DNA from: Mobilicoccus caccae
Lineage (GTDB): Bacteria; Actinomycetota; Actinomycetes; Actinomycetales; Dermatophilaceae
Assembly: GCF_030161635.1 (NCBI RefSeq)
Contig: NZ_BSUO01000001.1
Span: 1,097,199 to 1,161,198 of the forward strand
Length of the DNA stretch: 64,000 nucleotides
Direction of reading: 5' to 3'
Positions 28,222-37,583 of the stretch are shown one piece after another. The notes beneath the pieces were generated by a model, which ran no database searches, was not told the DNA's origin, and saw only the letters and a list, made by a program, of their open reading frames with translations. The translations under genes were made by a program, and so were the position numbers. The stretch's first letter is position 1. Each line of letters starts with the position of its first letter.

Positions 28222-29133
28222 TCAGTGGCCGCGGCGGTTCGGCAGGTGCACGGCGAAGGGGTCGGCGAACGTCTGGGCGCAGATCCGGCACAGCCCGTCG
28301 GCGGTGGGCTGCGGAGTCCCGCAGCGTCGGCACGGGTGACGCAGGCCGGCGTCCAGCACGCGCGTGTCCCGGCCCGAGAGCAGTTCGCTCCACGTGAGCG
28401 ACCGGTCGCTCGCCAGGGCCTGCTCGGGGCACGCGGTGGCGCACAGTCCGCAGCCGATGCACACGGTGTCGTGGATCGTCAGGCCCCACTGGCGGGGAGC
28501 ACCGTCGTCGCTCTCGTCGTCGGCGGTGGCGGTGGGGGCGATGAGGTCGAGGGCCTGGACCGGGCAGATGCGGGCGCAGGCGCCGTTCTCGTTGCAGCCG
28601 CGGGTCTCCCAGCGGGGGACTCCGGTGGGGAGTCGGTCGAGCGCCGGTGGGATCGTGCCGCCGGTGAGGGCCGCGACCGCCCGGACGAGGCGATCGGTCT
28701 CCGAGCGCGGCGCGGCGCCCACGCGGTGCGCGCCGAACAGGGTCCGGCGGGGCACGGCCATGCGCCGCGGATCGAGGACGACCTCGGCGCGCTCCGAGGC
28801 CCGGTGCGTCGGGACGAGCGCGGGCGACACCCCGTGCCCGACCGCGCGCGCCAGGGCCGCCGCCTGCCGGACCGCCACCATGAGCATCGGATCGTCGGAG
28901 ACGACGTGCAGGCCGGCGACGGCCGGCACGGCGAGCAGCTCGACGAGGACACCCGGAACGAGGTGTTCGGAGAGGTTCGGAACGAGCACGGCCGCGGTCG
29001 TCAGGTCCGAGGCCGCCGTGACCGGGGCGGAGTCCGCGTCGACGAGGGACACGTGCCACGGCCCACCGGTCGACAGGTGATCGATCACCGAGCGCAGGTC
29101 CACCGCCGCGCTCACCGGGTCAGGGCGGTCCAT
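28222..29133 (-). CDS. 4Fe-4S ferredoxin-type protein of the DMSO-reductase operon
   Basis: A 303-residue protein whose first two thirds are not similar to anything I recognise (a Rossmann-like segment around AVLVPNLSEHLVPGVLVEL). The C-terminal third has cluster motifs: CNENGACARICPVQA, a modified site, and CIGCGLCATACPEQA, a classical 4Fe-4S motif. These are followed by a zinc-ribbon-like CRRCG and CRICA. It overlaps the torD stop by 22 bases, so it is translated with the operon. It could pass electrons to the reductase or help insert clusters. Ferredoxin-like genes at the end of such operons occur in other actinobacteria. Confidence 0.75.
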   Translation of the reverse strand: MDRPDPVSAAVDLRSVIDHLSTGGPWHVSLVDADSAPVTAASDLTTAAVLVPNLSEHLVPGVLVELLAVPAVAGLHVVSDDPMLMVAVRQAAALARAVGHGVSPALVPTHRASERAEVVLDPRRMAVPRRTLFGAHRVGAAPRSETDRLVRAVAALTGGTIPPALDRLPTGVPRWETRGCNENGACARICPVQALDLIAPTATADDESDDGAPRQWGLTIHDTVCIGCGLCATACPEQALASDRSLTWSELLSGRDTRVLDAGLRHPCRRCGTPQPTADGLCRICAQTFADPFAVHLPNRRGH

Positions 29134-29759
29134 CGTCGCGCTTCCTCGGCCAGGAGCAGACCGACGCCGCGGTACAGCGTCGTGTCGGCGTTCTTCGTCA
29201 CCAGGCCGGCGAAGGCGGGCAGCCACGTCAGCAGGTGCTCGCTCCAGAACGCGCGCAGATCGGTCGCGATGGCCTGCGCGGACTCGTGGTCGCCCCGGTC
29301 GAGGGCGTCGAGCACGAGCAGACACAGGTGCGCGACGAACGCGAGCTCGAGCCCGGCGTGGTCGTCGGTGGGGCGGCCGCCCGCGGGCGCCGCGAGGTCG
29401 TGCCTCGCGTACGCCTCGCGGACCTGCATCGTCACCTCGCCGAACAGCAGATGGTCCTCGGAGCGGTAGACCGACTCGTGCGGCGGCGCCAGGGCGGGCA
29501 TGGCGCCACCGAAGAGCCTCAGGTGGTCCGCGGCCACCTCGTCCTGAGCCACCGGCGCACACAGGAGGAGCACCGCCTCCGGGGTGCTCCCCTCGGCGTC
29601 GGGGAACGGCCACTCCAGCTCCGCCGCCGACCGCAGCCGGGCCAGGGCCTCGGGATCCGGCGGCGTGAGCATCAGCGAGGACAACAGGGCGGTCGTGGCG
29701 GCGGTGCCGTCGAGTAGATCGACCGACAGGTCCGCGCCCGCCGCGGTGCCGGTGGTCAC
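29112..29759 (-). CDS. TorD/DmsD-family maturation chaperone
   Basis: A 215-residue, mostly helical cytoplasmic protein. DHLRLFGGAMPALAPPHESVYRSED is the family's characteristic segment (Y/F-x-x-L-F, with pro-pro and ES.Y), and HLCLLVLDALDRGDHESA plus AFWSEHLLTWLPAFAG match the C-terminal half. TorD proteins bind the Tat signal peptide of a molybdoenzyme, hold it until the cofactor is inserted, then release it for export. The GTG start (29759) overlaps the stop of the upstream membrane-anchor gene by 4 bases, so the whole operon is tightly coupled; the client must be the DmsA-like protein. Confidence 0.85.
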   Translation of the reverse strand: MTTGTAAGADLSVDLLDGTAATTALLSSLMLTPPDPEALARLRSAAELEWPFPDAEGSTPEAVLLLCAPVAQDEVAADHLRLFGGAMPALAPPHESVYRSEDHLLFGEVTMQVREAYARHDLAAPAGGRPTDDHAGLELAFVAHLCLLVLDALDRGDHESAQAIATDLRAFWSEHLLTWLPAFAGLVTKNADTTLYRGVGLLLAEEARRWTALTR

Positions 29760-30757
29760 AGACCCGTCCGGTACATCGAGGCGTAGAAGAACATGCGACC
29801 GAGGAACTCGCCGGCGAGCACGAGGGCGAACGCCAGCGCGGCCATGGTCGCCACGGTGCCCCGCGCGGTGTCGCGCTGGGCCCGGCCCAGCCGCGACAGG
29901 AGGACCGCGAGGACGACGACCCCGGCGGCGATGAGCGCGGGGTAGAGGATCGCGAGGCCCGGGTGGAGGTCGGTGAAGACCGCCAGTGACAGCGCCGCCG
30001 CGGGGTCGGGGTGAGTGCCGAGCTGGGCGAGGTAGATCGGCATCGCCACGAAGCTCAGACCGAGGATGGCGACGGCACCGACCGTGATGCCCCTGATCGT
30101 GCGGATCAGCAGCCGCTCACCGTGGTGCGTCTCGGAGACGGTGGCGCCCCCGGAGACGGCGGCGTCCTCGTCGCGGCGTTCGACGGCCTCCGCCTCACGG
30201 GCCGCGCGCTTGCCGGAGCCCCGACGCAGCGCCGTGAACGCGAGCACCGCCGCGACCGCCAGCGACCCGAGCAACAAGGTGGTGGCCCAGAACCGCACGG
30301 GCGTGTACCAGGTGTTCCACGCCGGCACGGTGCGCAGCGAGTACACCTGCGAGATGCAGAACACGAGGACGACGCCGGCGAGGGCGGCGAGGACCGCCAC
30401 GACCTGCCGCAGGCGCGCGCTGCCGAGCTTGCGCCACTGCATGAACGCGAACAGCGCACCGAGAGCGAGGAACACGCTGCCCGCGAGGATCTCGTTCGAC
30501 AGCCAGCTCGTGCCGACGTGACCGAGCGCGTTGATCGCGCGCAGCGGGGTTCCCAGGTGGAAGGTGGACGCGAGGAACCCCAGGAGAAGCAACGGCCCGA
30601 TGGCGTAGAGGGCGGGGTCGGCGACGCGGTCCATCACCGTCGCGGGCACCCGTGCGTTCAGCAGGTGCACGAGGCCGAGGACGATGAACGTCCCGACCGA
30701 CATCTGCGCGCAGATGGTGAAGATCACCAGGGGGAGTTCGTGGGAGAGGCTGCCCAT
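29756..30757 (-). CDS. dmsC: DmsC-type membrane anchor subunit
   Basis: A 333-residue integral membrane protein with eight or so hydrophobic helices, starting MGSLSHELPLVIFTICAQMSVG, which closely follows the N-terminal pattern of DmsC. In the family DmsC anchors the DmsAB dimer and oxidises menaquinol, passing electrons to the iron-sulfur subunit. A charged cytoplasmic loop (KRAAREAEAVERRDEDA) splits the protein in the middle. It lies one base after the dmsB stop and overlaps torD, so order and coupling match a classical dmsABC-torD operon. Confidence 0.88.
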   Translation of the reverse strand: MGSLSHELPLVIFTICAQMSVGTFIVLGLVHLLNARVPATVMDRVADPALYAIGPLLLLGFLASTFHLGTPLRAINALGHVGTSWLSNEILAGSVFLALGALFAFMQWRKLGSARLRQVVAVLAALAGVVLVFCISQVYSLRTVPAWNTWYTPVRFWATTLLLGSLAVAAVLAFTALRRGSGKRAAREAEAVERRDEDAAVSGGATVSETHHGERLLIRTIRGITVGAVAILGLSFVAMPIYLAQLGTHPDPAAALSLAVFTDLHPGLAILYPALIAAGVVVLAVLLSRLGRAQRDTARGTVATMAALAFALVLAGEFLGRMFFYASMYRTGL

Positions 30758-30758
30758 G

Positions 30759-31388
30759 TCAGAGCTCCGTCGGGTTGTTCACCCGGCCGGCGTCGCTGCC
30801 CGACGGCACGGCCTTGGGGTGGGGGGTGACGAGGAGGTGCGGCTTGGTGATGTCCGGTGAGGGCAGCGGCGCGATGTTCGCGTCACCGCCGTACTTGGCC
30901 ACGAGGTCGTCGTAGTCGCCGAAGTCGATGACCCGGGAGGGGCAGGACTCCACGCAGGCCGGCGTGCCGCCTTCGAGGATGCGGTCCTTGCAGAAGTTGC
31001 ACTTGGTCATGGTGCCGGTCTGCGCGTTGTACGCCGGCGCCGAGTAGGGGCAGGCCATCTCGCAGTAGCGACACCCGATGCACTTGCTCTGGTCGACCTC
31101 GACGATGCCCATCTCGCCGACGTGCATGGCCGTCGTCGGGCAGGACTCGACGCAGATGGGGTTCTCGCAGTGGTTGCACGCCACCGAGGTGTAGTAGGTG
31201 AAGACGTCCTGACGGTAGGTGCCGTCGGTCTCGTTGGGCGTCCAGGTGCCACCGCTGTACTCGGCCACGCGACGCCAGATGACGCCGTCGGGGAGGTCGT
31301 GCTTGTCCTTGCAGGCGATCTGGCAGGCCTTGCAGCCGGTGCAGTTGGCCTGGTCGATGTGGAATGCGGGCTTGCGGAGTTCGGCCAT
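30759..31388 (-). CDS. dmsB: DmsB-type iron-sulfur electron-transfer subunit
   Basis: A 209-residue protein with four cysteine clusters typical of DmsB: CTGCKACQIACKDKHD, CNHCENPICVESCP, CIGCRYCEMACPYSAP and CNFCKDRI...CVESCPSRV. These hold four 4Fe-4S clusters that carry electrons from the membrane anchor to the molybdenum site. No signal peptide is present, as expected, since it is exported as a passenger of DmsA. The start ATG 31388 has GGAGG-like bases (AAGGAGGACAT) upstream. It sits 17 bases behind dmsA. Confidence 0.95.
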   Translation of the reverse strand: MAELRKPAFHIDQANCTGCKACQIACKDKHDLPDGVIWRRVAEYSGGTWTPNETDGTYRQDVFTYYTSVACNHCENPICVESCPTTAMHVGEMGIVEVDQSKCIGCRYCEMACPYSAPAYNAQTGTMTKCNFCKDRILEGGTPACVESCPSRVIDFGDYDDLVAKYGGDANIAPLPSPDITKPHLLVTPHPKAVPSGSDAGRVNNPTEL

Positions 31389-31405
31389 GATGTCCTCCTT
31401 CGTCC

Positions 31406-33874
31406 TCAGGCCTTGGCGATCTGGGCGAGGACGGAGTGCTGTCCGTTGCCCTTGCTGTAGGCGGTGGGGGTGTGACTGGTCAGGGTGTTGACCGAGCCTC
31501 CTTCGTCGAGGCCGTTCGCGCCGGGGGTGTACCAGGCGCCCTGCGGGATCGAGAGCACACCGGGCATGATGCGCGGCGTGACGTAGGCGGGCAGGCGCAC
31601 CTTGCCGCGGTCGTTCCACACGTCGACGGAGTCACCGTTGCCGATGCCGCGGGACTGCGCGTCGATCGGGTTGATCCACACGTGCTGCGGGTGGGCCTCC
31701 TTGAGCCAGGGGCTGTTGCCGTAGCTGCTGTGGGTGCGCTGCTTGTAGTGGTGGCCGATGCACTGCAGCGGATACCTCTCCTGCAGCGGGTCGCCCGGCA
31801 TCTCGCGGGTGCGCACGTACTCGGGCGTGGGGGTGATCTTGTTGTCACCCTCGACGGGCCAGTCCTGGCTCATCCGGTGCAGGTTGGTCGAGAAGATCTC
31901 GATCTTGCCCGACGGGGTCGCCAGGGGGTTGGCCTTGGGGTCGTCGCGGAACGCCTTCATGGCGATGACGGGCTCGAGCTTCTTCTTGAACACGCCCATC
32001 CTGCGGAACTCCTCGAAGGGCGGCAGGTCGGGGATGGTCTTGCGGCTCTCGTCGACGATCCACCGCACCCAGTCCTCCTGGCTGCGTCCCTCGGTGAACT
32101 TCTGCTTGACGCCGAGCTTGTCGGCGATGAGCGTGAGCTGCTCGTACACCGGCTTGGCCTCACCGGGCGGGTCGACGGCCTTGTCGGTGAAGATCGCGTA
32201 CCCCAGGTTGCCCGACGAGCCCTGCTGGGCGAGGTCGACCTGCTCGGCGGTCACCGCGTCGGGCAGCAGGATGTCGCTGTACCGCGCGGAGACGGTCATG
32301 TGGTTGTCGATGCAGACGATCATCTCCAGGGCGTTCTCGTCGGAGAGGATCTCGAGGGTGCGGTTGATGTCGCCGTGCTGGTTGACCAGCGCGTTCGATC
32401 CGTACAGCCACATGAACTTGATGTTCGAACCGAGGGTGACGTCGTTGGTGACGTTGGCGTTGCCGTTGCGGTCGGCGTTGTCGCGGACGCCGTCCTTGTA
32501 GGTCCACCCCTCGCCGGAGGTGATCGCGTCGGTCCAGCGGTAGAAGGGGATGACCGGGCGGACGGGGTTCTCCAGGGTCGGGAACGAGGCCATGCCGATG
32601 TTGGCCGACGACTCGCGCTCGCCGGTGCCGCCGCCGGAGATCCCGATCTGGCCGGTCATCGCCGCGAGCAGCATCGGCGCCCGGGACTGGTTCTCGCCGT
32701 TGGAGTGACGCTGCGGGCCCCACCCCTGGGTGATGGCGCACGGCTTGGTCGTGGCGATCTCGCGGGCCAGGCGGGTGATGGTCTGCGCGGGCAGGCCGGT
32801 GATCTTCGCGGCCCACTCCGGCGTCTTGGCGGTGCCGTCGGCACCCTCACCCATGACGTAGCTGCGGTAGGACAGGTTCGCCGGCACACCCTCGGGCATG
32901 TGGTCCTCGTCGAACCCACTGCAGTAGGTGTCGAGGAACGTCTGGTCCAGCAGGTTCTCGCTGATCATCACGTGGGCGAACCCGGCGACCAGCGCCGCGT
33001 CGGTGCCCGGCCGGATCGGCACCCACTCGTCGGCGAGGTTCATCGCCGTCTCGGACTGGCGGGGGTCGATGACGATGACGCGGTGACCGGTCTCGGCCTT
33101 CGCCTTCTGGGTGACGAACACCTCGCCGCCGCCGCTCATGCGGGTCTCGTGCGGGTTGTTGCCGAACATCACGACGAGCTTGCTGTTGCGCGTGTCGTCG
33201 TTGCTGTTGGAGCCCTGCCACCCGCCGTGCTGGAAGTCGACGGCGATGCCGATCTGGCCGGTGCTGTAGTCGGAGTACTGGTCCAGGAATCCGCCGACAC
33301 AGTTCATGAGGCGGGCCACGGCGGTGCCGGCCGGAGGCCAGCTACGGGCGACGGTGGCGCCGAGGACGCCGGTGCCGTACTGCAGGTACACCGACTCGTT
33401 GCCGTGCTCGGCGATCGTCTTCTTCAACTGGTCGGCGATGAGCGTGGTCGCCTCGTCCCAGCTGATCTTCTGCCACTTGTCCTCCCCGCGACGCCCGACG
33501 CGCTTCATGGGGGAGGTGAGGCGGTCGGGGTTGTAGATGCGGGTGCGGATCGAGCGGCCACGTACGCAGGCGCGGATCTGCTGGGTGCCGAGCTCGTCGT
33601 CGCCGGTGTCGTCGGGGTCGACCCGTACGACGCGCCCGTCGCGCACGACCAGCCGCAGGGGGCAGCGGCTGCCGCAGTTGACGTTGCACGAGCTCCAGAC
33701 GATCTTCTCCTCCGCCGCCGGGGCGCTGTCGGCGGCGGCGGCCTGCAGCCCGTGCCTGGAGGCGCCGACCACGCCGGCACCCACGCCTGCGACGGCGCTC
33801 CAGGCCATGAAGCGCCTCCGCGAGACGGACGGCGTCGTCAGGGCTGCCAAGACGTCGGCGGTGTCCTTGGGCAT
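31406..33874 (-). CDS. dmsA: DMSO reductase-type molybdoenzyme, catalytic subunit
   Basis: An 822-residue molybdopterin (bis-MGD) oxidoreductase. The N-terminus has a Tat signal, SVSRRRFMAWSAVAGVGAG (twin Arg at residues 19-21), so the enzyme is exported folded. A 4Fe-4S site follows (SSCNVNCGSRCPLR with IRACVRG), then IYNPDRLTSPMKRVG, and YSDYSTGQ, where the family carries its serine ligand to molybdenum. The C-terminal cofactor-binding domain includes HHYKQRTHSSYGN. The substrate may be DMSO, TMAO or another S/N-oxide; sequence alone does not decide. AGGAGG stands 5 bases before ATG 33874, so the in-frame upstream extension is not used. It is first in the dmsA-B-C-torD-ferredoxin operon and implies anaerobic or microaerobic respiration. 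Confidence 0.93.
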   Translation of the reverse strand: MPKDTADVLAALTTPSVSRRRFMAWSAVAGVGAGVVGASRHGLQAAAADSAPAAEEKIVWSSCNVNCGSRCPLRLVVRDGRVVRVDPDDTGDDELGTQQIRACVRGRSIRTRIYNPDRLTSPMKRVGRRGEDKWQKISWDEATTLIADQLKKTIAEHGNESVYLQYGTGVLGATVARSWPPAGTAVARLMNCVGGFLDQYSDYSTGQIGIAVDFQHGGWQGSNSNDDTRNSKLVVMFGNNPHETRMSGGGEVFVTQKAKAETGHRVIVIDPRQSETAMNLADEWVPIRPGTDAALVAGFAHVMISENLLDQTFLDTYCSGFDEDHMPEGVPANLSYRSYVMGEGADGTAKTPEWAAKITGLPAQTITRLAREIATTKPCAITQGWGPQRHSNGENQSRAPMLLAAMTGQIGISGGGTGERESSANIGMASFPTLENPVRPVIPFYRWTDAITSGEGWTYKDGVRDNADRNGNANVTNDVTLGSNIKFMWLYGSNALVNQHGDINRTLEILSDENALEMIVCIDNHMTVSARYSDILLPDAVTAEQVDLAQQGSSGNLGYAIFTDKAVDPPGEAKPVYEQLTLIADKLGVKQKFTEGRSQEDWVRWIVDESRKTIPDLPPFEEFRRMGVFKKKLEPVIAMKAFRDDPKANPLATPSGKIEIFSTNLHRMSQDWPVEGDNKITPTPEYVRTREMPGDPLQERYPLQCIGHHYKQRTHSSYGNSPWLKEAHPQHVWINPIDAQSRGIGNGDSVDVWNDRGKVRLPAYVTPRIMPGVLSIPQGAWYTPGANGLDEGGSVNTLTSHTPTAYSKGNGQHSVLAQIAKA

Positions 33875-34062
33875 CCGGTCCTCCTGGTCGTCGAGCGCGC
33901 CGGAACAGGGGTTGGACGGGCGGTTCACCCATCTCATCAGAGTCCCGGCGACTCATCAGAGGACTTTCGTCCGTGAATCTCGTTCGTCCTCGCGCCGTTC
34001 GGGTCCGTGGCCCCGACGGCGCACCGTCAGGCGCGGTCCAAGCGGTTACAGTGGCTCCTCGA

Positions 34063-34136
34063 CGGGCTGTGGCGCAGCTTGGTAGCGCGCGTGCTTTGGG
34101 AGCACGATGTCGCAGGTTCAAATCCTGTCAGCCCGA
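34063..34136 (+). tRNA. tRNA-Pro (anticodon TGG)
   Basis: A 74-nt cloverleaf with acceptor CGGGCTG/CAGCCCG, D arm GCGCAGCTTGGTAGCGC, anticodon stem CGTGC/GCACG with loop TTTGGGA giving TGG, T loop TTCAAAT and discriminator A. It precedes tig, as in other actinobacteria. Confidence 0.96.
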
Positions 34137-34365
34137 CTCATCTCGGAGACGACCGTCGAAGGGCGCCCGCGCCAGGACCCCTCTTCGCCGGGCGTCCTGG
34201 GCGACGAACACGCCCTGCCTGTTCGCCCGGTTCGACAGACCGGTCGGCGGACCCGCTAGCATGAACCGACCCCTGTGCGCAGTTGCGGCAGGGTGAATCG
34301 GTGTCGACCGGCCCCGGCCGTGTCCACCGAACCATCCGTCACCGATCGATGCTGGAGTGCCCGCA

Positions 34366-35868
34366 GTGAAGAGTTCCGTCGAGACCCTCTCTCCGACCCG
34401 GGTCAAGTTGACCATCGAGGTCCCGTCCGAGGAGCTCAAGCCGAGCGTCGACGCGGCGTACAAGGCCATCGGGTCGCAGATCGCCATCCCCGGCTTCCGC
34501 CCCGGCAAGGTGCCCACCCGCATCATCGAGCAGCGCGTCGGCAAGGGCGCCGTCATGCAGGAGGCCGTCAACGAGGCCCTGCCCAAGTTTTACGGCGACG
34601 CCATCGAGGAGAACGACCTGCGCCCCATGGGCCAGCCCGAGGTCGACCTCACCGAGCTGCCGATGGCGGAGGGTGAGCAGCTCGTGTTCACCGCCGAACT
34701 CGACGTGCGTCCCACGATCGAACTGCCCGAGTTCTCCTCGATCGCCGTCGAGGTCGACCCGATCGCCGAGTCCGACGTCGACGCCGAGCTCGACCGTCGC
34801 GTCGAGGAGTTGCGCACCCGCTTCGGCACGCTCGTCGGCGTCGACCGCACCGCCCAGGAGGGCGACTTCGTCACGATCGACCTGCGCGGCGAGATCGGCG
34901 GCGAGGAGATCGACAACGTGGAGGGCGTCTCCTACGAGATCGGCTCCCGCACGATGATCTCCGGGCTCGACGACGCGCTCGTCGGCATGAGCGTCGACGA
35001 GGAGAAGGACTTCACCGCGCCGCTGGCCGGAGGCGACCACGAGGGTGAGGACGCCGAGATCACGGTCACGCTCCGCACGCTCAAGGAGCGCGAGCTGCCC
35101 GAGCTCGACGACGACTTCGCCCAGATGGCCTCCGAGTTCGACACCCTGGAGGAGCTCAAGGCCGACCTGCGCACGCAGGCCGAGCAGGCCCAGTCCTTCC
35201 AGCAGGGACTCGCGGCCCGCGACAAGATCCTCGAGCGCCTCCTGGAGGACCTCGAGATCCCCGTGCCCGACTCCGTCGTCGAGGCCGAGGTCGAGGCCCA
35301 CTTCGCCGACGGCTCGCACGAGACCGAGGACGCCGACCACCGCGCCGAGGTGCACGAGAACACCGTCAAGGCGCTGCGCACCCAGCTCCTGCTCGACGCC
35401 ATCGCCGAGAAGACCGAGGTCACGGTCTCCCAGCAGGAGCTCATCGAGTACATCATCATGACCGCCCAGCAGTACGGCATGGACCCGAGCCAGCTCGCCC
35501 AGGCCATGGACGACAACCAGCAGGCCGGCGCCATGGCCGCCGAGGTCGCCCGCCGCAAGGCCCTGGCGTCCGTCATGGAGGAGGCCAAGGTCACCGACAC
35601 CAACGGTGACGTCGTCGACCTGTCCGCCACCGTCGAGGTGGGCGACGAGGACGACGAGGTCGAGGCGCCCGCGAGCGACGCGCCCGAAAGCGACGACGAC
35701 TCCACCGAGTCCGACGCCGAGGTTGACGCCGAGAAGGCCGAGAAGAAGAAGGCCGAGAAGAAGAAGGCCGACAAGAAGGACAAGGGCGAGAAGAAGGACA
35801 AGGCCGACAAGAAGCCGGAGAAGAAGGACAAGAAGTCCGACGAGGGCTCGGCCGACGACTCGAAGTGA
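34366..35868 (+). CDS. tig: Trigger factor
   Basis: The ribosome-bound chaperone and peptidyl-prolyl isomerase, 500 residues. The ribosome-binding signature lies in GFRPGKVP near residue 45, the FKBP-type isomerase domain in EGDFVTIDLRGEIGGEEIDNVEG, and the helical chaperone arms follow to about residue 415. The last 80 or so residues are a low-complexity tail, first acidic (Asp/Glu/Ser), then repeating lysine-rich units (EKKKAEKKKADKKDKGEKKD), beyond the usual family length of about 430-470. The start is GTG 34366 (MKSSVETLSPTRVKL); GGAG lies 9 bases before it. It leads the tig-clpP1-clpP2 group found across actinobacteria. Confidence 0.97.
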   Translation: MKSSVETLSPTRVKLTIEVPSEELKPSVDAAYKAIGSQIAIPGFRPGKVPTRIIEQRVGKGAVMQEAVNEALPKFYGDAIEENDLRPMGQPEVDLTELPMAEGEQLVFTAELDVRPTIELPEFSSIAVEVDPIAESDVDAELDRRVEELRTRFGTLVGVDRTAQEGDFVTIDLRGEIGGEEIDNVEGVSYEIGSRTMISGLDDALVGMSVDEEKDFTAPLAGGDHEGEDAEITVTLRTLKERELPELDDDFAQMASEFDTLEELKADLRTQAEQAQSFQQGLAARDKILERLLEDLEIPVPDSVVEAEVEAHFADGSHETEDADHRAEVHENTVKALRTQLLLDAIAEKTEVTVSQQELIEYIIMTAQQYGMDPSQLAQAMDDNQQAGAMAAEVARRKALASVMEEAKVTDTNGDVVDLSATVEVGDEDDEVEAPASDAPESDDDSTESDAEVDAEKAEKKKAEKKKADKKDKGEKKDKADKKPEKKDKKSDEGSADDSK

Positions 35869-35876
35869 GTCACGCA

Positions 35877-35910
35877 CGACGGCGCCGCTCCGGCCGGGGC
35901 GGCGCCGTCG
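35877..35910 (+). terminator. Hairpin terminator after tig
   Basis: CGACGGCGCCGC (35877-35888) pairs perfectly with GCGGCGCCGTCG (35899-35910) across a 10-nt loop, 8 bases after the tig stop. Confidence 0.75.
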
Positions 35911-36076
35911 GCGTCTGTGCGGGAGCGGCGCGGCGCGGTCAGTCCGCCCAGGGCGAACAGGGCCCCGGGCGGGGAAGGGCCGGAGTGCCTGCGACGTTAG
36001 CCTCGTGTGAGATGCAGGATCGTATCGGTGCCTGCACCGCCGCGATCGCGACAGTCACGACCAAGGGAGACACAGC

Positions 36077-36697
36077 GTGAGCCACCGCAGCGATATCGTC
36101 GCCAGCGATCCGGGCCCCAAGGGTGGGCTCGACGACCACATCTACAACCGCCTCCTCAAGGAGCGGATCATCTTCCTCGGCTCCGACGTCCGCGACGACA
36201 ACGCGAACGCCATCTGCGCGCAGCTGCTGCTGCTGTCGGCCGAGGACCCCGAGCGCGACATCTGGCTGTACATCAACAGCCCCGGTGGGTCGATCTCGGC
36301 CGGTATGGCGATCTACGACACCATGAACTGGGTCCCCAACGACGTGTGCACGGTCGCCATGGGTATGGCGGCGAGCATGGGCCAGTTCCTGCTGTCCGCG
36401 GGGGCCAAGGGCAAGCGGTACGCCACGCCGCACAGCCGCATCCTCATGCACCAGCCGCTGGGCGGCATCGGTGGTACGGCCACCGACATCAAGATCCAGG
36501 CCGAGCAGATGCTGTTCATCAAGAAGCAGATGGCCGAGCTCATCGCCGAGCACACGGGTCAGTCGGTCGAGCAGATCACCCGGGACTCCGACCGCGACCG
36601 CTGGTTCGGTGCCGAGGAGGCCAAGGAGTACGGCTTCGTCGACCACGTCTTCACCCGGGCGAGCGACACGCCGGGTGCCGGCGGCACGCAGGCCTGA
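36077..36697 (+). CDS. clpP1: ATP-dependent Clp protease proteolytic subunit 1
   Basis: A serine peptidase of 206 residues forming one ring of the mixed ClpP1P2 chamber. The catalytic serine is in [11 protein letters not shown] and the histidine in [10 protein letters not shown]; the oxyanion glycine loop is in [19 protein letters not shown]. The GTG start 36077 has AGGGAG 8 bases upstream. clpP2 follows 24 bases later, so both rings are made from one transcript; in actinobacteria both subunits are needed for an active protease. A terminator separates it from tig. Confidence 0.97.
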   Translation: MSHRSDIVASDPGPKGGLDDHIYNRLLKERIIFLGSDVRDDNANAICAQLLLLSAEDPERDIWLYINSPGGSISAGMAIYDTMNWVPNDVCTVAMGMAASMGQFLLSAGAKGKRYATPHSRILMHQPLGGIGGTATDIKIQAEQMLFIKKQMAELIAEHTGQSVEQITRDSDRDRWFGAEEAKEYGFVDHVFTRASDTPGAGGTQA

Positions 36698-36721
36698 CCC
36701 GACGAGACTTTGGAGCTACGC

Positions 36722-37381
36722 ATGGACATCACCACGCCCCGCCTGGCCGGTGGCCGACCCGTCGGACCCTCGAGCCGCTACATCTTGCCGCAGTTCGAGG
36801 AGCGCACGTCCTACGGGATGAAGCGCACCGACCCTTACACGAAGATGTTCGAGGACCGCATCATCTTCCTGGGTGCCCAGGTCGACGACGCGTCGGCCGA
36901 CGACATCATCGCCCAGCTCATCGTGCTGGAGAGTCAGGATCCCGACCGCGACATCCTCATGTACATCAACAGCCCCGGTGGATCGTTCACCGCGATGACG
37001 GCGATCTACGACACGATGCAGTTCGTCCGCCCCGACGTGCAGACGTTCGTCGTCGGTCAGGCCGCGTCGGCGGCCGCGGTGCTGCTGGCCGCGGGTGCGC
37101 CGGGCAAGCGGTACGCGCTGCCCAACGCGCGCGTGCTCATCCACCAGCCGGCGCTCGCCGGTGGCGACTACGGCCAGGCCAGCGACATCGAGATCCAGGC
37201 CAACGAGGTCTTCCGCATGCGCACCTGGCTGGAGGAGGTCCTCGCGGAGCACTCGGGCCGTACCCCGCAGCAGGTGAACGAGGACATCGAGCGCGACAAG
37301 ATCCTCTCGGCCCCTGATGCGCGTGACTACGGGCTGATCGATGAGGTCTTGGTCAGCCGTAAGGCTTCCCGCCAGGTCTGA
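36722..37381 (+). CDS. clpP2: ATP-dependent Clp protease proteolytic subunit 2
   Basis: The second ClpP paralogue, 219 residues. It has the serine in [14 protein letters not shown] and the histidine in [12 protein letters not shown]. The N-terminal extension [33 protein letters not shown] is characteristic of ClpP2, which in mycobacteria docks the ClpX or ClpC1 ATPase. ATG 36722 follows GGAG at 6 bases. It ends 26 bases before a strong terminator, closing the clpP1-clpP2 transcript. Confidence 0.97.
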   Translation: MDITTPRLAGGRPVGPSSRYILPQFEERTSYGMKRTDPYTKMFEDRIIFLGAQVDDASADDIIAQLIVLESQDPDRDILMYINSPGGSFTAMTAIYDTMQFVRPDVQTFVVGQAASAAAVLLAAGAPGKRYALPNARVLIHQPALAGGDYGQASDIEIQANEVFRMRTWLEEVLAEHSGRTPQQVNEDIERDKILSAPDARDYGLIDEVLVSRKASRQV

Positions 37382-37407
37382 CACGCCAGGTAGGTAGGCA
37401 GTTCCGT

Positions 37408-37436
37408 AAGGGCCGACGGCAATGCCGTCGGCCCTT
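37408..37436 (+). terminator. Hairpin terminator after clpP2
   Basis: AAGGGCCGACGGC pairs perfectly with GCCGTCGGCCCTT (13 bp, loop AAT), 26 bases after the clpP2 stop. Confidence 0.85.
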
Positions 37437-37583
37437 CGGCATGCCCGGGCGGGGTGGGCGTCCGAGTGTGATGCAAAGAACATCGTCTAAACCGTCCAGA
37501 CGGTACAAAGTCCCTGCGCAGGGGACTGGGCAAGGGTCATCCTGGAAGGGAATGGTGAACAGCAGACCTGACGGAGGATGACC

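Noticed and set aside
31436..33976. An 846-codon plus-strand frame opposite dmsA
   Set aside because: Antisense shadow; the composition is Gly/Val/Asp repeats typical of reversed GC-rich codons.
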